Shown piece by piece: positions 1-5,880 of a DNA stretch of 11,942 nucleotides. The stretch is taken from positions 1-11,942 of the forward strand of contig CAUJEQ010000057.1 of assembly GCA_963169135.1 (NCBI GenBank), written 5' to 3'. The stretch's first letter is position 1; each line of letters opens with the position of its first letter. The stretch is from Chloroflexota bacterium. GTDB lineage: Bacteria > Chloroflexota > Dehalococcoidia > Tepidiformales > Tepidiformaceae. Position numbers and translations under genes: made by a program. Under the pieces are notes generated by a model that saw only the letters and a list, made by a program, of their open reading frames with translations, was not told where the DNA came from and did no database searches.

Positions 1-1
1 C

Positions 2-799
2 CTGTTCGACGACGAAGACGCGATGGTGCGGATCGACATGTCGGAGTACCAGGAGCGGCACACGGTGAGCCGCCTGATCGGGGCGCCTCCGGGGTACGTC
101 GGTTACGACGAGGGCGGGAGCCTGACCGAGGCGGTCCGCCGGCGGCCCTACCGGGTCATCCTCTTCGACGAGATCGAGAAGGCGCACCCGGACGTGTTCA
201 ACACGCTCCTCCAGGTGTTGGACGACGGCCGCCTGACGGACGGCCACGGGCGGACCGTGGACTTCCGCAACACGGTCATCATCATGACGAGCAACCTGGG
301 CACGGGGGCGCAGGAGAAGGCCACCTTCGGCTTCACCCGCCGCAGCGACGACATGACCGACCACGAGCTGCTCCAGGGCTCGATCGAGAAGGCGTTGCGC
401 GAGTTCTTCCGGCCCGAGTTCCTGAACCGGATCGACGAGATCGTGATCTTCGAGCCGCTCACCCACGCCGAACTGACCCGTATCGTCGACATCCTGGCGG
501 CCGAAGTGCGCGAACGGCTGAGCGACCGCAAGCTCGACTTCGAGCTCACCCCGGCGGCCATCGCCGAGCTGGTGCGCGAAGGCTTCGACCCGACCTACGG
601 CGCGCGGCCCCTGCGGCGCACCATCCAGCGGCGGATCGAGAACGAGCTGGCGCGGCGCGTGCTGGCGGGCGAGTTCCACGACGGCCAGAAGGTCACGGTC
701 GACTTCCGCGACGGGGCGTACGAGTTCACCGCCAGTGAATCACCGGCGACGGCGGAGAGCGGCGGCGTGGTCGAGGGCGACGTGGTGGAAGTCGGGTAG
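2..799 (+). CDS. clpC: ClpC-type AAA+ ATPase, C-terminal fragment (5' end outside window)
   Basis: This is the second AAA+ module and C-terminus of a Clp/Hsp100 unfoldase, which threads proteins through a hexameric pore, usually into ClpP. The frame is open from base 2; about 265 residues are visible. Counting from base 2, the pore loop GYVGYDEGG lies at about residues 31-39, Walker B VILFDE at 52-57, sensor 1 TSN at 96-98, the arginine-finger region FRPEFLNRID around 137-146 and sensor 2 GARPLRR near 200. The Walker A lies upstream of the window. Between sensor 1 and FRPEF there is an insertion carrying F-G-F (bases 326-334), at the place of the (L/V/I)GF ClpP-docking loop of ClpC/ClpA/ClpX; ClpB lacks this, so ClpC is preferred over ClpB. 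The protein ends in an acidic tail. A strong terminator follows directly. The family is certain and the ClpC call is probable; the F-for-L/V/I change in the loop is slightly unusual. Confidence 0.93.
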   Translation: MFDDEDAMVRIDMSEYQERHTVSRLIGAPPGYVGYDEGGSLTEAVRRRPYRVILFDEIEKAHPDVFNTLLQVLDDGRLTDGHGRTVDFRNTVIIMTSNLGTGAQEKATFGFTRRSDDMTDHELLQGSIEKALREFFRPEFLNRIDEIVIFEPLTHAELTRIVDILAAEVRERLSDRKLDFELTPAAIAELVREGFDPTYGARPLRRTIQRRIENELARRVLAGEFHDGQKVTVDFRDGAYEFTASESPATAESGGVVEGDVVEVG

Positions 800-822
800 G
801 GGCGTGGCGGGGTAAGAAGTCC

Positions 823-862
823 GAAGGCCGGGTGCGCATCGCCCGGCCTTCTTTCTTCTTTT
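823..862 (+). terminator. Rho-independent terminator of the clpC transcript
   Basis: A perfect 10-bp GC-rich stem, GAAGGCCGGG (823-832) with CCCGGCCTTC (842-851), encloses a 9-nt loop and is followed by a T-rich run (TTTCTTCTTTT, 852-862). It begins 24 nt after the clpC stop and separates clpC from the lipoprotein gene, which therefore needs its own promoter. Confidence 0.92.
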
Positions 863-885
863 GGGGGAACCGGGCGGCAGCGGTG

Positions 886-891
886 TACGTT
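886..891 (+). promoter_or_regulatory. Predicted -10 box (TACGTT) of the propeller lipoprotein gene
   Basis: TACGTT fits the TAnnnT pattern seen before several genes in this window and ends 9 nt before the ATG at 901. With normal -10 to start-site spacing the mRNA would begin at or within 1-4 nt of the ATG. No Shine-Dalgarno is present in the 15 nt before the start. A weak -35 candidate, TTGGGG, lies at 861-866 with a long 19-nt spacer. TGTACT at 891-896 is an alternative hexamer. Confidence 0.4.
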
Positions 892-900
892 GTACTGAGT

Positions 901-2451
901 ATGAAGTGGGCGATCCTCGTTGCCGTACTCTCGTTGCTGCTTGCCGGGTGTTCGGGGGGCGACCAGGCACCCGGTGCCACGCCTTCGAGCGCCAGCACAG
1001 CCACCGCATCTCCGGCGAGTACACCGGATAGCACACCTGATCCGACATTCCTCGAATCGGTGACGTCGCCACTCAAGAAGTCGGGGCATCAGGCAGGCGA
1101 ATTGCTCAGCGAGGACACCGGGATCGCGTTCATGGATGCCACCAGCGGCGCCATCGAGCTCTGGTCGCTGGTCGATCCTGCCGGCGTGCAGGAGTGGCCC
1201 CAGCTCTCGCCCACCAGTGATGGCCAGTTGCTTGTCCTTCACCGTGGGAACTCGCCGGTTCGCCACTACGTTATCCGGAGGGACACGGGGGCTGCCTACG
1301 AACTGAAGGACGGCTGGGCCCCCGACACCTCCATCGGATTCGGAAAGGTGATTGGCGTCTGGAAGGGCACGGACTATGCCAGCCTGGGGCTGCTGGATGT
1401 TGGCACGGGCGACATGATCCAGACGGGCCTGACGCGCGAGTTCCTCTCGAACTCCAGCCGGACCTCGAGCCCTGATGGCACCGTGTTCGTCGTTGGCGAT
1501 GGGGCCGAGTTCGTCCTGGTGAGCGCGAGTACCGGCACGGAGAAGGTCGTGAAGGATGGGCTCTACAAGCACCGGGTCTCGCCGTTGCCCCACGGGAAGG
1601 GGTTCGCCATCGCTCCCGAAGGCCCGGGCGAAGCGTTCAATTTCGACTGGAGTGGGGACCCGCTTCCACGGGGCAATGCCTTCAATCTTTCGCCGGACGG
1701 GGCGCTCCGGGCGGTGCCCGGTTCGCCGGGGGAGATTCTCAGCCTGGGCATGGGGGCGTTCCCGGTGGTCGCAACGGTTACCATCGTCGATGCTGCAACG
1801 GGCGAGCCGAGGGTGCGATTCCTTGGCGCTTCGTTCCATGGCTGGGCGCCCGACAGCCGCACGCTGATGGTCGGCGACGAGGACGGCGGGGAGCGGATCA
1901 TCGACATCGACGGCCGGGAGATTGCCCGGGTTCCCTTCCCGGGCCTGGTGCAGGGCGGCACGCAGTTTTCCCCGGTGGACGCATCCATCGCCATCACGAA
2001 CCGGGCCATCGTGGACTTCCGCACCGGCCGGAAGCTGGAGCTCGTGGTAGGCAATGGGACCTCAGTTTTCGGCAAATGGAACGCCGCTGGTACGGAGGTG
2101 GCGTTCTTGTTCTTCCCGACGCCGGGCAAAGATGGCGGCGTAGCGGCGCAACTCCTACCGTTGAAGTACCAGGCGGCCCCGTTCACCGACGAAGTTGCCT
2201 TGAAGGTGTCGACGGGAGGGGACTGCCTCAACCTCCGCGATGCCCCGGCTGTGACCGCCGCGGTGCTCGCATGCCTGCCCGACGGCACGCACCTCACGTT
2301 CGAGACCGTCCTCCTGACGACCAACCCGAAGGAACCGCCGCACGAGTTCATCGGCCAGCGGAGCGAGGACTCGAGCATCTGGCTGCACGTGAGGACCGGA
2401 GCCGGACGGACTGGCTGGGTGAATGCCACGTACGTGGCATGGGCAGACTGA
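901..2451 (+). CDS. Lipoprotein with beta-propeller-like body and C-terminal SH3-like domain
   Basis: A 516-residue surface lipoprotein of unknown role. The ATG at 901 is chosen because it begins a textbook lipoprotein signal: MKW, hydrophobic core, then lipobox LLAGC with the lipidated Cys at residue 17. An upstream ATG at 832 would place the clpC terminator inside the gene. A Thr/Ser/Pro/Ala-rich linker follows to about residue 50. Residues about 70-430 contain repeated strand-like segments with SPDG, APDS and D-x-x-T-G turns (for example LSPDGALRAV, WAPDSRTLMV, IVDAATGEPR) as in TolB/WD40-like propellers; blade number was not determined. From about residue 434 to the end, LKVSTGGDCLNLRDAP...WLHVRTGAGRTGWVNATYVAW matches bacterial SH3 (SH3b) domains, which often bind cell wall or ligands, with two Cys in the first part. 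It is monocistronic by its flanks. The function is not assignable. Confidence 0.88.
   Translation: MKWAILVAVLSLLLAGCSGGDQAPGATPSSASTATASPASTPDSTPDPTFLESVTSPLKKSGHQAGELLSEDTGIAFMDATSGAIELWSLVDPAGVQEWPQLSPTSDGQLLVLHRGNSPVRHYVIRRDTGAAYELKDGWAPDTSIGFGKVIGVWKGTDYASLGLLDVGTGDMIQTGLTREFLSNSSRTSSPDGTVFVVGDGAEFVLVSASTGTEKVVKDGLYKHRVSPLPHGKGFAIAPEGPGEAFNFDWSGDPLPRGNAFNLSPDGALRAVPGSPGEILSLGMGAFPVVATVTIVDAATGEPRVRFLGASFHGWAPDSRTLMVGDEDGGERIIDIDGREIARVPFPGLVQGGTQFSPVDASIAITNRAIVDFRTGRKLELVVGNGTSVFGKWNAAGTEVAFLFFPTPGKDGGVAAQLLPLKYQAAPFTDEVALKVSTGGDCLNLRDAPAVTAAVLACLPDGTHLTFETVLLTTNPKEPPHEFIGQRSEDSSIWLHVRTGAGRTGWVNATYVAWAD
2423..2440. promoter_or_regulatory. 18-bp perfect palindrome, possible operator for the ABM gene
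   Basis: ATGCCACGTACGTGGCAT is a perfect 18-bp palindrome inside the last codons of the lipoprotein gene. It ends 42 nt before the predicted -10 box at 2483-2488 of the next gene, roughly -55 to -72 from the expected start site, a usual place for an activator. A smaller palindrome, CCGTACGG (2475-2482), with the same CGTACG core abuts that -10 box. As RNA it could also fold into a 7-bp hairpin. The function is inferred only from symmetry and position. Confidence 0.3.
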
Positions 2452-2482
2452 CCGCGTGACTTCGTTTAGCCGCCCCGTACGG

Positions 2483-2488
2483 TACGCT
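2483..2488 (+). promoter_or_regulatory. Predicted -10 box (TACGCT) of the ABM-domain gene
   Basis: TACGCT, preceded by GG, lies 35 nt before the ATG at 2524. The same hexamer in the same GG context precedes the serine hydrolase at 10120. No convincing -35 at 16-18 nt was seen. A weak ribosome binding site (AGGA, 2508-2511) lies between box and start. Confidence 0.4.
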
Positions 2489-2523
2489 GGAAGCTCACCC
2501 TTACCACAGGAATCGAGTGCCCC

Positions 2524-2823
2524 ATGCCCGTCATCTCCTATTTCCCTATCTCCCTCCCGCCCGAGGCCCGCGCCGGGTTCGAACAGACCTGGAAGTCGCG
2601 CGTCGGCGCGGTCGATACGTTCCCCGGCTTTATCAGCACCGAACTGCTGGCCCTGCCCGACCGGGGCGAGTACGTCGTGCTCACCCGCTTCGAGGACGAG
2701 AAGTCGTTCGAAGCCTGGATCACCTCGGACAACTTCACCAAGGGCCACCGCGGCGAAAGCTATGAGAGCTACAAGGACAACCCGGCGATGAAAAGCCACA
2801 AGCTCTTCGAAGTGCTGGGCTAA
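2524..2823 (+). CDS. ABM-fold protein, HmoA/IsdG-like heme monooxygenase family
   Basis: A 99-residue protein of the antibiotic biosynthesis monooxygenase (ABM) ferredoxin-like fold, usually a dimer that degrades heme or oxidises quinol-type substrates without extra cofactors. The family pattern is visible: an N-terminal strand, a helix with W23, F-P-G-F (33-36), strand EYVVLTRFED, then SFEAWITSDNFTKGH. W65 and H75 are 10 residues apart in a W-x-x-S-D/E-x-F-x-x-x-H arrangement, the same spacing as Trp67/His77 of staphylococcal IsdG (from recall). The Asn of the IsdG Asn-Trp-His triad has no obvious counterpart in the first strand (MPVISYFPIS). Heme oxygenase activity is thus possible but not secure. 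The length is normal for the family. It has its own predicted promoter and a convergent neighbour across the repeat region. Confidence 0.85.
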   Translation: MPVISYFPISLPPEARAGFEQTWKSRVGAVDTFPGFISTELLALPDRGEYVVLTRFEDEKSFEAWITSDNFTKGHRGESYESYKDNPAMKSHKLFEVLG

Positions 2824-2824
2824 C

Positions 2825-2859
2825 CGCCAGGACGCCAAGGGCGCCAAGGGCGCGCCAAG
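2825..2859 (+). repeat. Short 9-nt tandem array (CGCCAAGGG units)
   Basis: Directly after the ABM stop codon, CGCCAAGGG occurs exactly twice in tandem (2833-2841, 2842-2850), flanked by a degenerate unit before (CGCCAGGA) and an interrupted unit after (CGCGCCAAG). Similar CGCCAAG-type intergenic runs are known in several GC-rich phyla. It is non-coding here, between convergent genes. Confidence 0.75.
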
Positions 2860-2871
2860 AGAAGAACAGGA

Positions 2872-3031
2872 AGAACACAGAGGCACGGAGGCGCGGAGGA
2901 TCGGCCCGGAAATCTCTGTGCCTCTGCGCCTCAGTGTTCTGGCTTCGTTGTCGCCCGGTCCACAGGGAGAACAAGGAGGCGCGCAGGGGCCGCTCGGAAA
3001 TCTCTGTGCCTCTGCGCCTCAGTGTTCTGGC
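2872..3031. repeat. Two copies of a hairpin repeat with an identical 37-nt core
   Basis: A 37-nt sequence is repeated without change at 2907-2943 and 2995-3031 (88 nt apart), starting CGGAAATCTCTG and ending GTGTTCTGGC. In the first copy the 3' part pairs with an upstream arm: 2872-2898 (AGAACACAGAGGCACGG...) against 2914-2940, about 27 positions with two mismatches and three G.U pairs, forming a long stem around a 15-nt loop. In the second copy (2968-3028) the left arm is degenerate (AGAACAAGGAGGCGC...). It lies between convergent genes, where it may fold in transcripts from either side and act as a bidirectional 3'-end element. No coding sequence or transposase is present. Confidence 0.85.
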
Positions 3032-3053
3032 CTGGTTACGGCCCGGACCGGGG

Positions 3054-3803
3054 TTAGCCGATGAGCGGGTAGGGCGGCTCGAAGAGCTTGTCGTCGACCT
3101 TCGTCGAGATCTCGGTGGCCTTGAACTTGGTCGAAGCGCTATCGATGAGGGTGAGGATGCCGTCGCCCTTATCGATGCAAAACAGACCCTCTTCTTCGGT
3201 GTCGGGGAACTTGCCTTCGAAACAGCGCGAGTCGCGGCCCGCGATCTTCTGTCCCGAGACTTCCTTGATGTCCTTGTCCTCTTTCACCCGCGCGAGCACG
3301 CGTTTGACGTCGAACAGGGTGAAGTTGTCGCCCAGGCCGCCAGTGGCGCCGGACTTCAGGCACTGGCCCGAATCGCCGGACTTGAAGCAGGTGAACGAGC
3401 TGGTCCCGTCCTCGATGAGGATGAGTTCCTCGAACTCCGCGTCATCGCCGAGGGCGATCTCCATCCGGGACTTCGGCGGGGCCTGCACGAAGGAGACCGT
3501 GCCCTCCTGCAACTCGCCATCGTCACCCGTGATCTCGATTTCGTAGCTCACGGAATAGGTCTTGTCCGAAGCGTCGGCGAGCAGGTCGGAGAAGTCGTCG
3601 TCGCCGCCGCCGTTTGCTTCCGGCGTCGCGGTACCGCCGCTGCCACCGTTACCGCCTGTGGACGTCTGGTCCGTAGTTGTCTGGGTGGCGTCTCCGCCGC
3701 CGTCGCCGTTCGTGTCGTCGCCGGTGTCGTCGTCGTCTCCGCCGCAAGCCGCGGCGGTCAGCGCTGCCGCCAGCGCCACTGCCATCAAGAATCGGAACTT
3801 CAT
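3054..3803 (-). CDS. Small lipoprotein with acidic/Gly-Thr linker, function unknown
   Basis: A 249-residue predicted lipoprotein on the minus strand. The start at 3803 (MKFRFLMAVA) is preferred over the in-frame ATG at 3815 because GGAGGA lies just before it, while the upstream ATG has no spaced ribosome binding site. The signal peptide ends in L-T-A-A-A-C-G-G, with the lipidated Cys at residue 20; this Ala-rich lipobox is common in GC-rich Gram-positive-like bacteria. A low-complexity Asp/Gly/Thr linker follows to about residue 70. The mature domain (about 75-249) shows alternating strand-like segments (YSVSYEIEITG, EGTVSFVQAP, SRMEIALG, EELILIEDG) suggesting a LolA/LppX-like half-barrel, but this is a guess from pattern. 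Two close Cys pairs (TCFKSGDSGQC and RCFEGKFPDTEEEGLFC) could form disulfides. It is divergent from the serine hydrolase and convergent with the ABM gene. Confidence 0.85.
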   Translation of the reverse strand: MKFRFLMAVALAAALTAAACGGDDDDTGDDTNGDGGGDATQTTTDQTSTGGNGGSGGTATPEANGGGDDDFSDLLADASDKTYSVSYEIEITGDDGELQEGTVSFVQAPPKSRMEIALGDDAEFEELILIEDGTSSFTCFKSGDSGQCLKSGATGGLGDNFTLFDVKRVLARVKEDKDIKEVSGQKIAGRDSRCFEGKFPDTEEEGLFCIDKGDGILTLIDSASTKFKATEISTKVDDKLFEPPYPLIG

Positions 3804-3829
3804 GCTTCCTCCCATCCCCTGTCGCCCGG

Positions 3830-3849
3830 GGTCACCCTATTGTGTGACC
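3830..3849. promoter_or_regulatory. Inverted repeat GGTCAC-N8-GTGACC, candidate operator
   Basis: Two perfect 6-bp arms, GGTCAC (3830-3835) and GTGACC (3844-3849), flank an AT-richer centre. On the minus strand the centre includes CACAAT, a plausible -10 box for the lipoprotein gene starting at 3803, so a bound dimeric regulator would cover the promoter. It lies in the 190-nt divergent region between the lipoprotein and the serine hydrolase. Confidence 0.35.
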
Positions 3850-3950
3850 GGATCGGCTGCGTTCCAGCGGAGGGTTCACAGAACGGCAAGACATCTTCAC
3901 CTGGCATCCGCAACACCCCGGCCCACATCCCGAACCCGGCTGGAACCCCG

Positions 3951-3956
3951 TATAGT
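3951..3956 (+). promoter_or_regulatory. Predicted -10 box (TATAGT) of the serine hydrolase/hydratase operon
   Basis: TATAGT is the best match to the classical -10 sequence in the window and lies 37 nt before the TTG start at 3994. No good -35 was found 16-18 nt upstream. A GGAG (3980-3983) is placed 10 nt before the TTG. Confidence 0.45.
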
Positions 3957-3993
3957 TCGCCTCCAGCGAAATACCTACCGGAGTGCCACCCCA

Positions 3994-5163
3994 TTGACCA
4001 CCACTGAGACTGCCCTGAACAGCAAGGTCCACCAGTTGCTGCTCGACCAGATAGAGCGCGGAACGCAGCTCGGATCGCAGGTGTGCGCCTACTACCACGG
4101 CGAGAAGATCGTCGATACGTGTGGCGGCCAGATGGGGCCCCAGGACCCCCGTCCGGTCGCGGCGGACACGCTGTTCAGCAGTTTCTCGACCACGAAGGGG
4201 GTCGCAGCAACGGCGCTCCACATCCTGGCCGACCGGGGCATCATCGAGTATGAGCAGCCGGTGGCGAAGTACTGGCCGGGCTTCGCGAAGAACGGCAAGG
4301 AGAAGGTCACGGTCGCCCAGGCCATGAGCCACCAGGCGGGCCTCCACACGATGCCGGAAGACCCGGTGTTCGCCCGGACGCTCCTGGACTGGGAGAACGG
4401 CCTGGCCTATATCGAAAACGGCACACCCGCATGGGACCCCGGTACCGCGACCGGCTACCACGCCGTGACCTTCGCATGGGTCGTCGGGGGCATCATCCAG
4501 TACGCCAGCGGGCGCCACATCAAGCAAGTCCTGGCCGAGGACATTGCCGGGCCGCTCGGCTGCGGGGAAGAGATGTACATCGGCATCCCGGACGGCGTGG
4601 AGGACCGGCTGGCGACGCTCCAGACCGCCGAGGAACAGGCCACTGAAGGTGGCGCACGCCGGCCGCAGTTGCAGATCCCGCCGGATCACGACTTGTTCAA
4701 GGCGATGCGCCCCAACCTGGGCTGGAACTTCAACGACATGGACGTGCGGAAGGCGTGTATCCCTTCGGCGAACGGGCACTTCAGCGCCCGCGCGCTCGCC
4801 CGGATGTACGGCGCACTGGCCAACGGCGGCCAGGTCGACGGAGTCCGCCTCATGTCCGCGGAGCGGATCCCGCTGATGACCGCCATCCAGGTGGACACGC
4901 CCGACCGCGTCATCATGATTCCGCTCGCGAAGAGTATCGGCTTCTTCAATGGTGGCCAGGTGATGGGAAGGCACGGGGCCACCGGGCCACGGCGGACCGC
5001 ATTCGGCCACCCGGGCGCGGGCGGCTCGACCGCGTTCGCCGACCCGGCGGTTGGGCTCTCGATCGCCGTCACAATCAACAAGATGCAGTCGACCCTCCAG
5101 GCCGAGGGGCCCACCTTCGAAGTCTGCGAACTGATCCGCAACGAACTGGGCGTCAACGGGTGA
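3994..5163 (+). CDS. Serine hydrolase, beta-lactamase (class C-like/EstB) fold
   Basis: A 389-residue enzyme of the penicillin-binding-protein-like fold; such proteins are mostly esterases or peptidases. The nucleophile motif S-T-T-K is at residues 65-68 (FSSFSTTKG). The second motif is Y155-H-A in GYHAVTFAW, lacking the Asn of class C beta-lactamases (Y-x-N). The third is H339-P-G in FGHPGAGGSTAF, in place of K-T-G, as is common in esterase-type relatives. The start is TTG at 3994: it has GGAG 10 nt upstream and gives the normal N-terminal length; in-frame upstream codons are open only because they lie opposite the divergent lipoprotein gene. No signal peptide is seen, so it is probably cytoplasmic. 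The stop overlaps the GTG of the next gene, so the two are co-translated. The substrate is unknown; the loss of Asn argues against antibiotic hydrolysis. Confidence 0.9.
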   Translation: MTTTETALNSKVHQLLLDQIERGTQLGSQVCAYYHGEKIVDTCGGQMGPQDPRPVAADTLFSSFSTTKGVAATALHILADRGIIEYEQPVAKYWPGFAKNGKEKVTVAQAMSHQAGLHTMPEDPVFARTLLDWENGLAYIENGTPAWDPGTATGYHAVTFAWVVGGIIQYASGRHIKQVLAEDIAGPLGCGEEMYIGIPDGVEDRLATLQTAEEQATEGGARRPQLQIPPDHDLFKAMRPNLGWNFNDMDVRKACIPSANGHFSARALARMYGALANGGQVDGVRLMSAERIPLMTAIQVDTPDRVIMIPLAKSIGFFNGGQVMGRHGATGPRRTAFGHPGAGGSTAFADPAVGLSIAVTINKMQSTLQAEGPTFEVCELIRNELGVNG

Positions 5164-5849
5164 CTGAACCGGTTCCCGGCATGGCGGCCCAGCTTGCGCG
5201 CTTCCATGCCGCAATGGCTGCGGGGGGCCAGCGTTACGGCTGGAAGGTCGCTTTCAATGACCCTGCCGCCCAGCAGCGCTTCGGGCTGGCCGCGCCGCCC
5301 GCCGGCTGGATCGACGGCCGCCTGGCAGTGGACTCCGGCGCCGCCGTTTTGCTCAGGCAGGGCCAGCGCGTCCACATCGAGGCCGAAGTGATGCTCCACA
5401 TCGGGGCCGATGTGGATGCAGATGCGCCCCTGGACGCCCTTCGGGGCTCCATCGCCGGCGTCTCGCCCGCCATCGAACTGGTCGACTATGCCATCCCGGG
5501 AGATGGCCTCGCGCAGATCGTCGAACACTCGATGTTCCATGCGGGCACGGTCGTGGGAGAGCGCCGCCGGGGCATCCCGGCTGACGCCAGCGCGGCACTG
5601 ACGCAGGTGCTGAAGAACGGCGAGCACGCCGCCGGGCCCATCGCCGGACGGGTGCCGGCCGACCTTGCGGAGATTGTCCGGCTGGTGGCGGCAGCGCTCG
5701 AAGCGCACAGCGAGCGGCTCCTTGCGGGCGACCGCATCATCTGCGGGAGCTACATCGCCCCGTTCCCGGTCGCCCCGGGGGACGCAGTGATCGCGGAGTA
5801 CGGGTTCGGGCTGGGCAAGGTCTCGGTCGCCTTCACGGGCGGGGACTGA
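5160..5849 (+). CDS. 2-keto-4-pentenoate hydratase-like protein (FAH/MhpD superfamily)
   Basis: A 229-residue member of the fumarylacetoacetase-related hydratase/decarboxylase group, which acts on 2-oxo acids from aromatic meta-cleavage or sugar-acid breakdown with a divalent metal. It shows Y-G-W-K at 26-29 followed by A-x-Q-x-x-F-G-L (37-43), as in MhpD-type N-termini, the E-x-E metal motif in VHIEAEVML (E74, E76), a third likely ligand E106 in PAIELVDY, and a C-terminal GSYIAPFPVAPGDAV...GLGKVSVAF segment matching the family's GS...PV-APGD...LG-VS-F end. The length is slightly short. The GTG at 5160 overlaps the upstream stop (GTGA), which implies translational coupling; an ATG at 5181 is the alternative start but has no ribosome binding site. 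Pairing with a serine hydrolase suggests hydrolysis of an ester or amide followed by processing of an oxo-acid, but this is inference. Confidence 0.85.
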   Translation: MTEPVPGMAAQLARFHAAMAAGGQRYGWKVAFNDPAAQQRFGLAAPPAGWIDGRLAVDSGAAVLLRQGQRVHIEAEVMLHIGADVDADAPLDALRGSIAGVSPAIELVDYAIPGDGLAQIVEHSMFHAGTVVGERRRGIPADASAALTQVLKNGEHAAGPIAGRVPADLAEIVRLVAAALEAHSERLLAGDRIICGSYIAPFPVAPGDAVIAEYGFGLGKVSVAFTGGD

Positions 5850-5868
5850 GCGGAAAGCCACCCCCGGG

Positions 5869-5874
5869 TACACT
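5869..5874 (+). promoter_or_regulatory. Predicted -10 box (TACACT), leaderless start of the HAD gene
   Basis: GGGTACACT ends 6 nt before the ATG at 5881 and no Shine-Dalgarno lies between, so transcription should start at or next to the start codon. The -35 region (CTGAGC at 5846-5851, 17-nt spacer) is weak. This is one of the clearest cases of the TAnnnT-start arrangement in the window. Confidence 0.5.
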
Positions 5875-5880
5875 TTCGCC

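Noticed and set aside
832..900. Upstream ATG (832) as start of the propeller lipoprotein
   Set aside because: It would put the clpC terminator within the coding region and bury the lipoprotein signal peptide after 23 extra residues.
595..1839. 414-codon minus-strand frame across the clpC end and the propeller lipoprotein
   Set aside because: It crosses an intrinsic terminator and two clear plus-strand genes and has no recognisable domain.
2825..3031. CRISPR array
   Set aside because: Only two core copies with an 88-nt period, an unequal short tandem run, and no cas genes.
3562..3993. In-frame N-terminal extension of the first serine hydrolase
   Set aside because: It lies opposite the lipoprotein gene and is Ser/Pro-rich antisense sequence; TTG 3994 with GGAG gives the standard N-terminus.
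2934..4007. 357-codon plus-strand frame opposite the minus-strand lipoprotein
   Set aside because: The minus strand has a signal peptide, lipobox and ribosome binding site; the plus frame begins inside the intergenic repeat and shows no family features.
3994..5163. Beta-lactamase / antibiotic resistance call for the two serine hydrolases
   Set aside because: Both lack Y-x-N and K-T-G; their motifs fit esterase-type relatives, and neither has a signal peptide.
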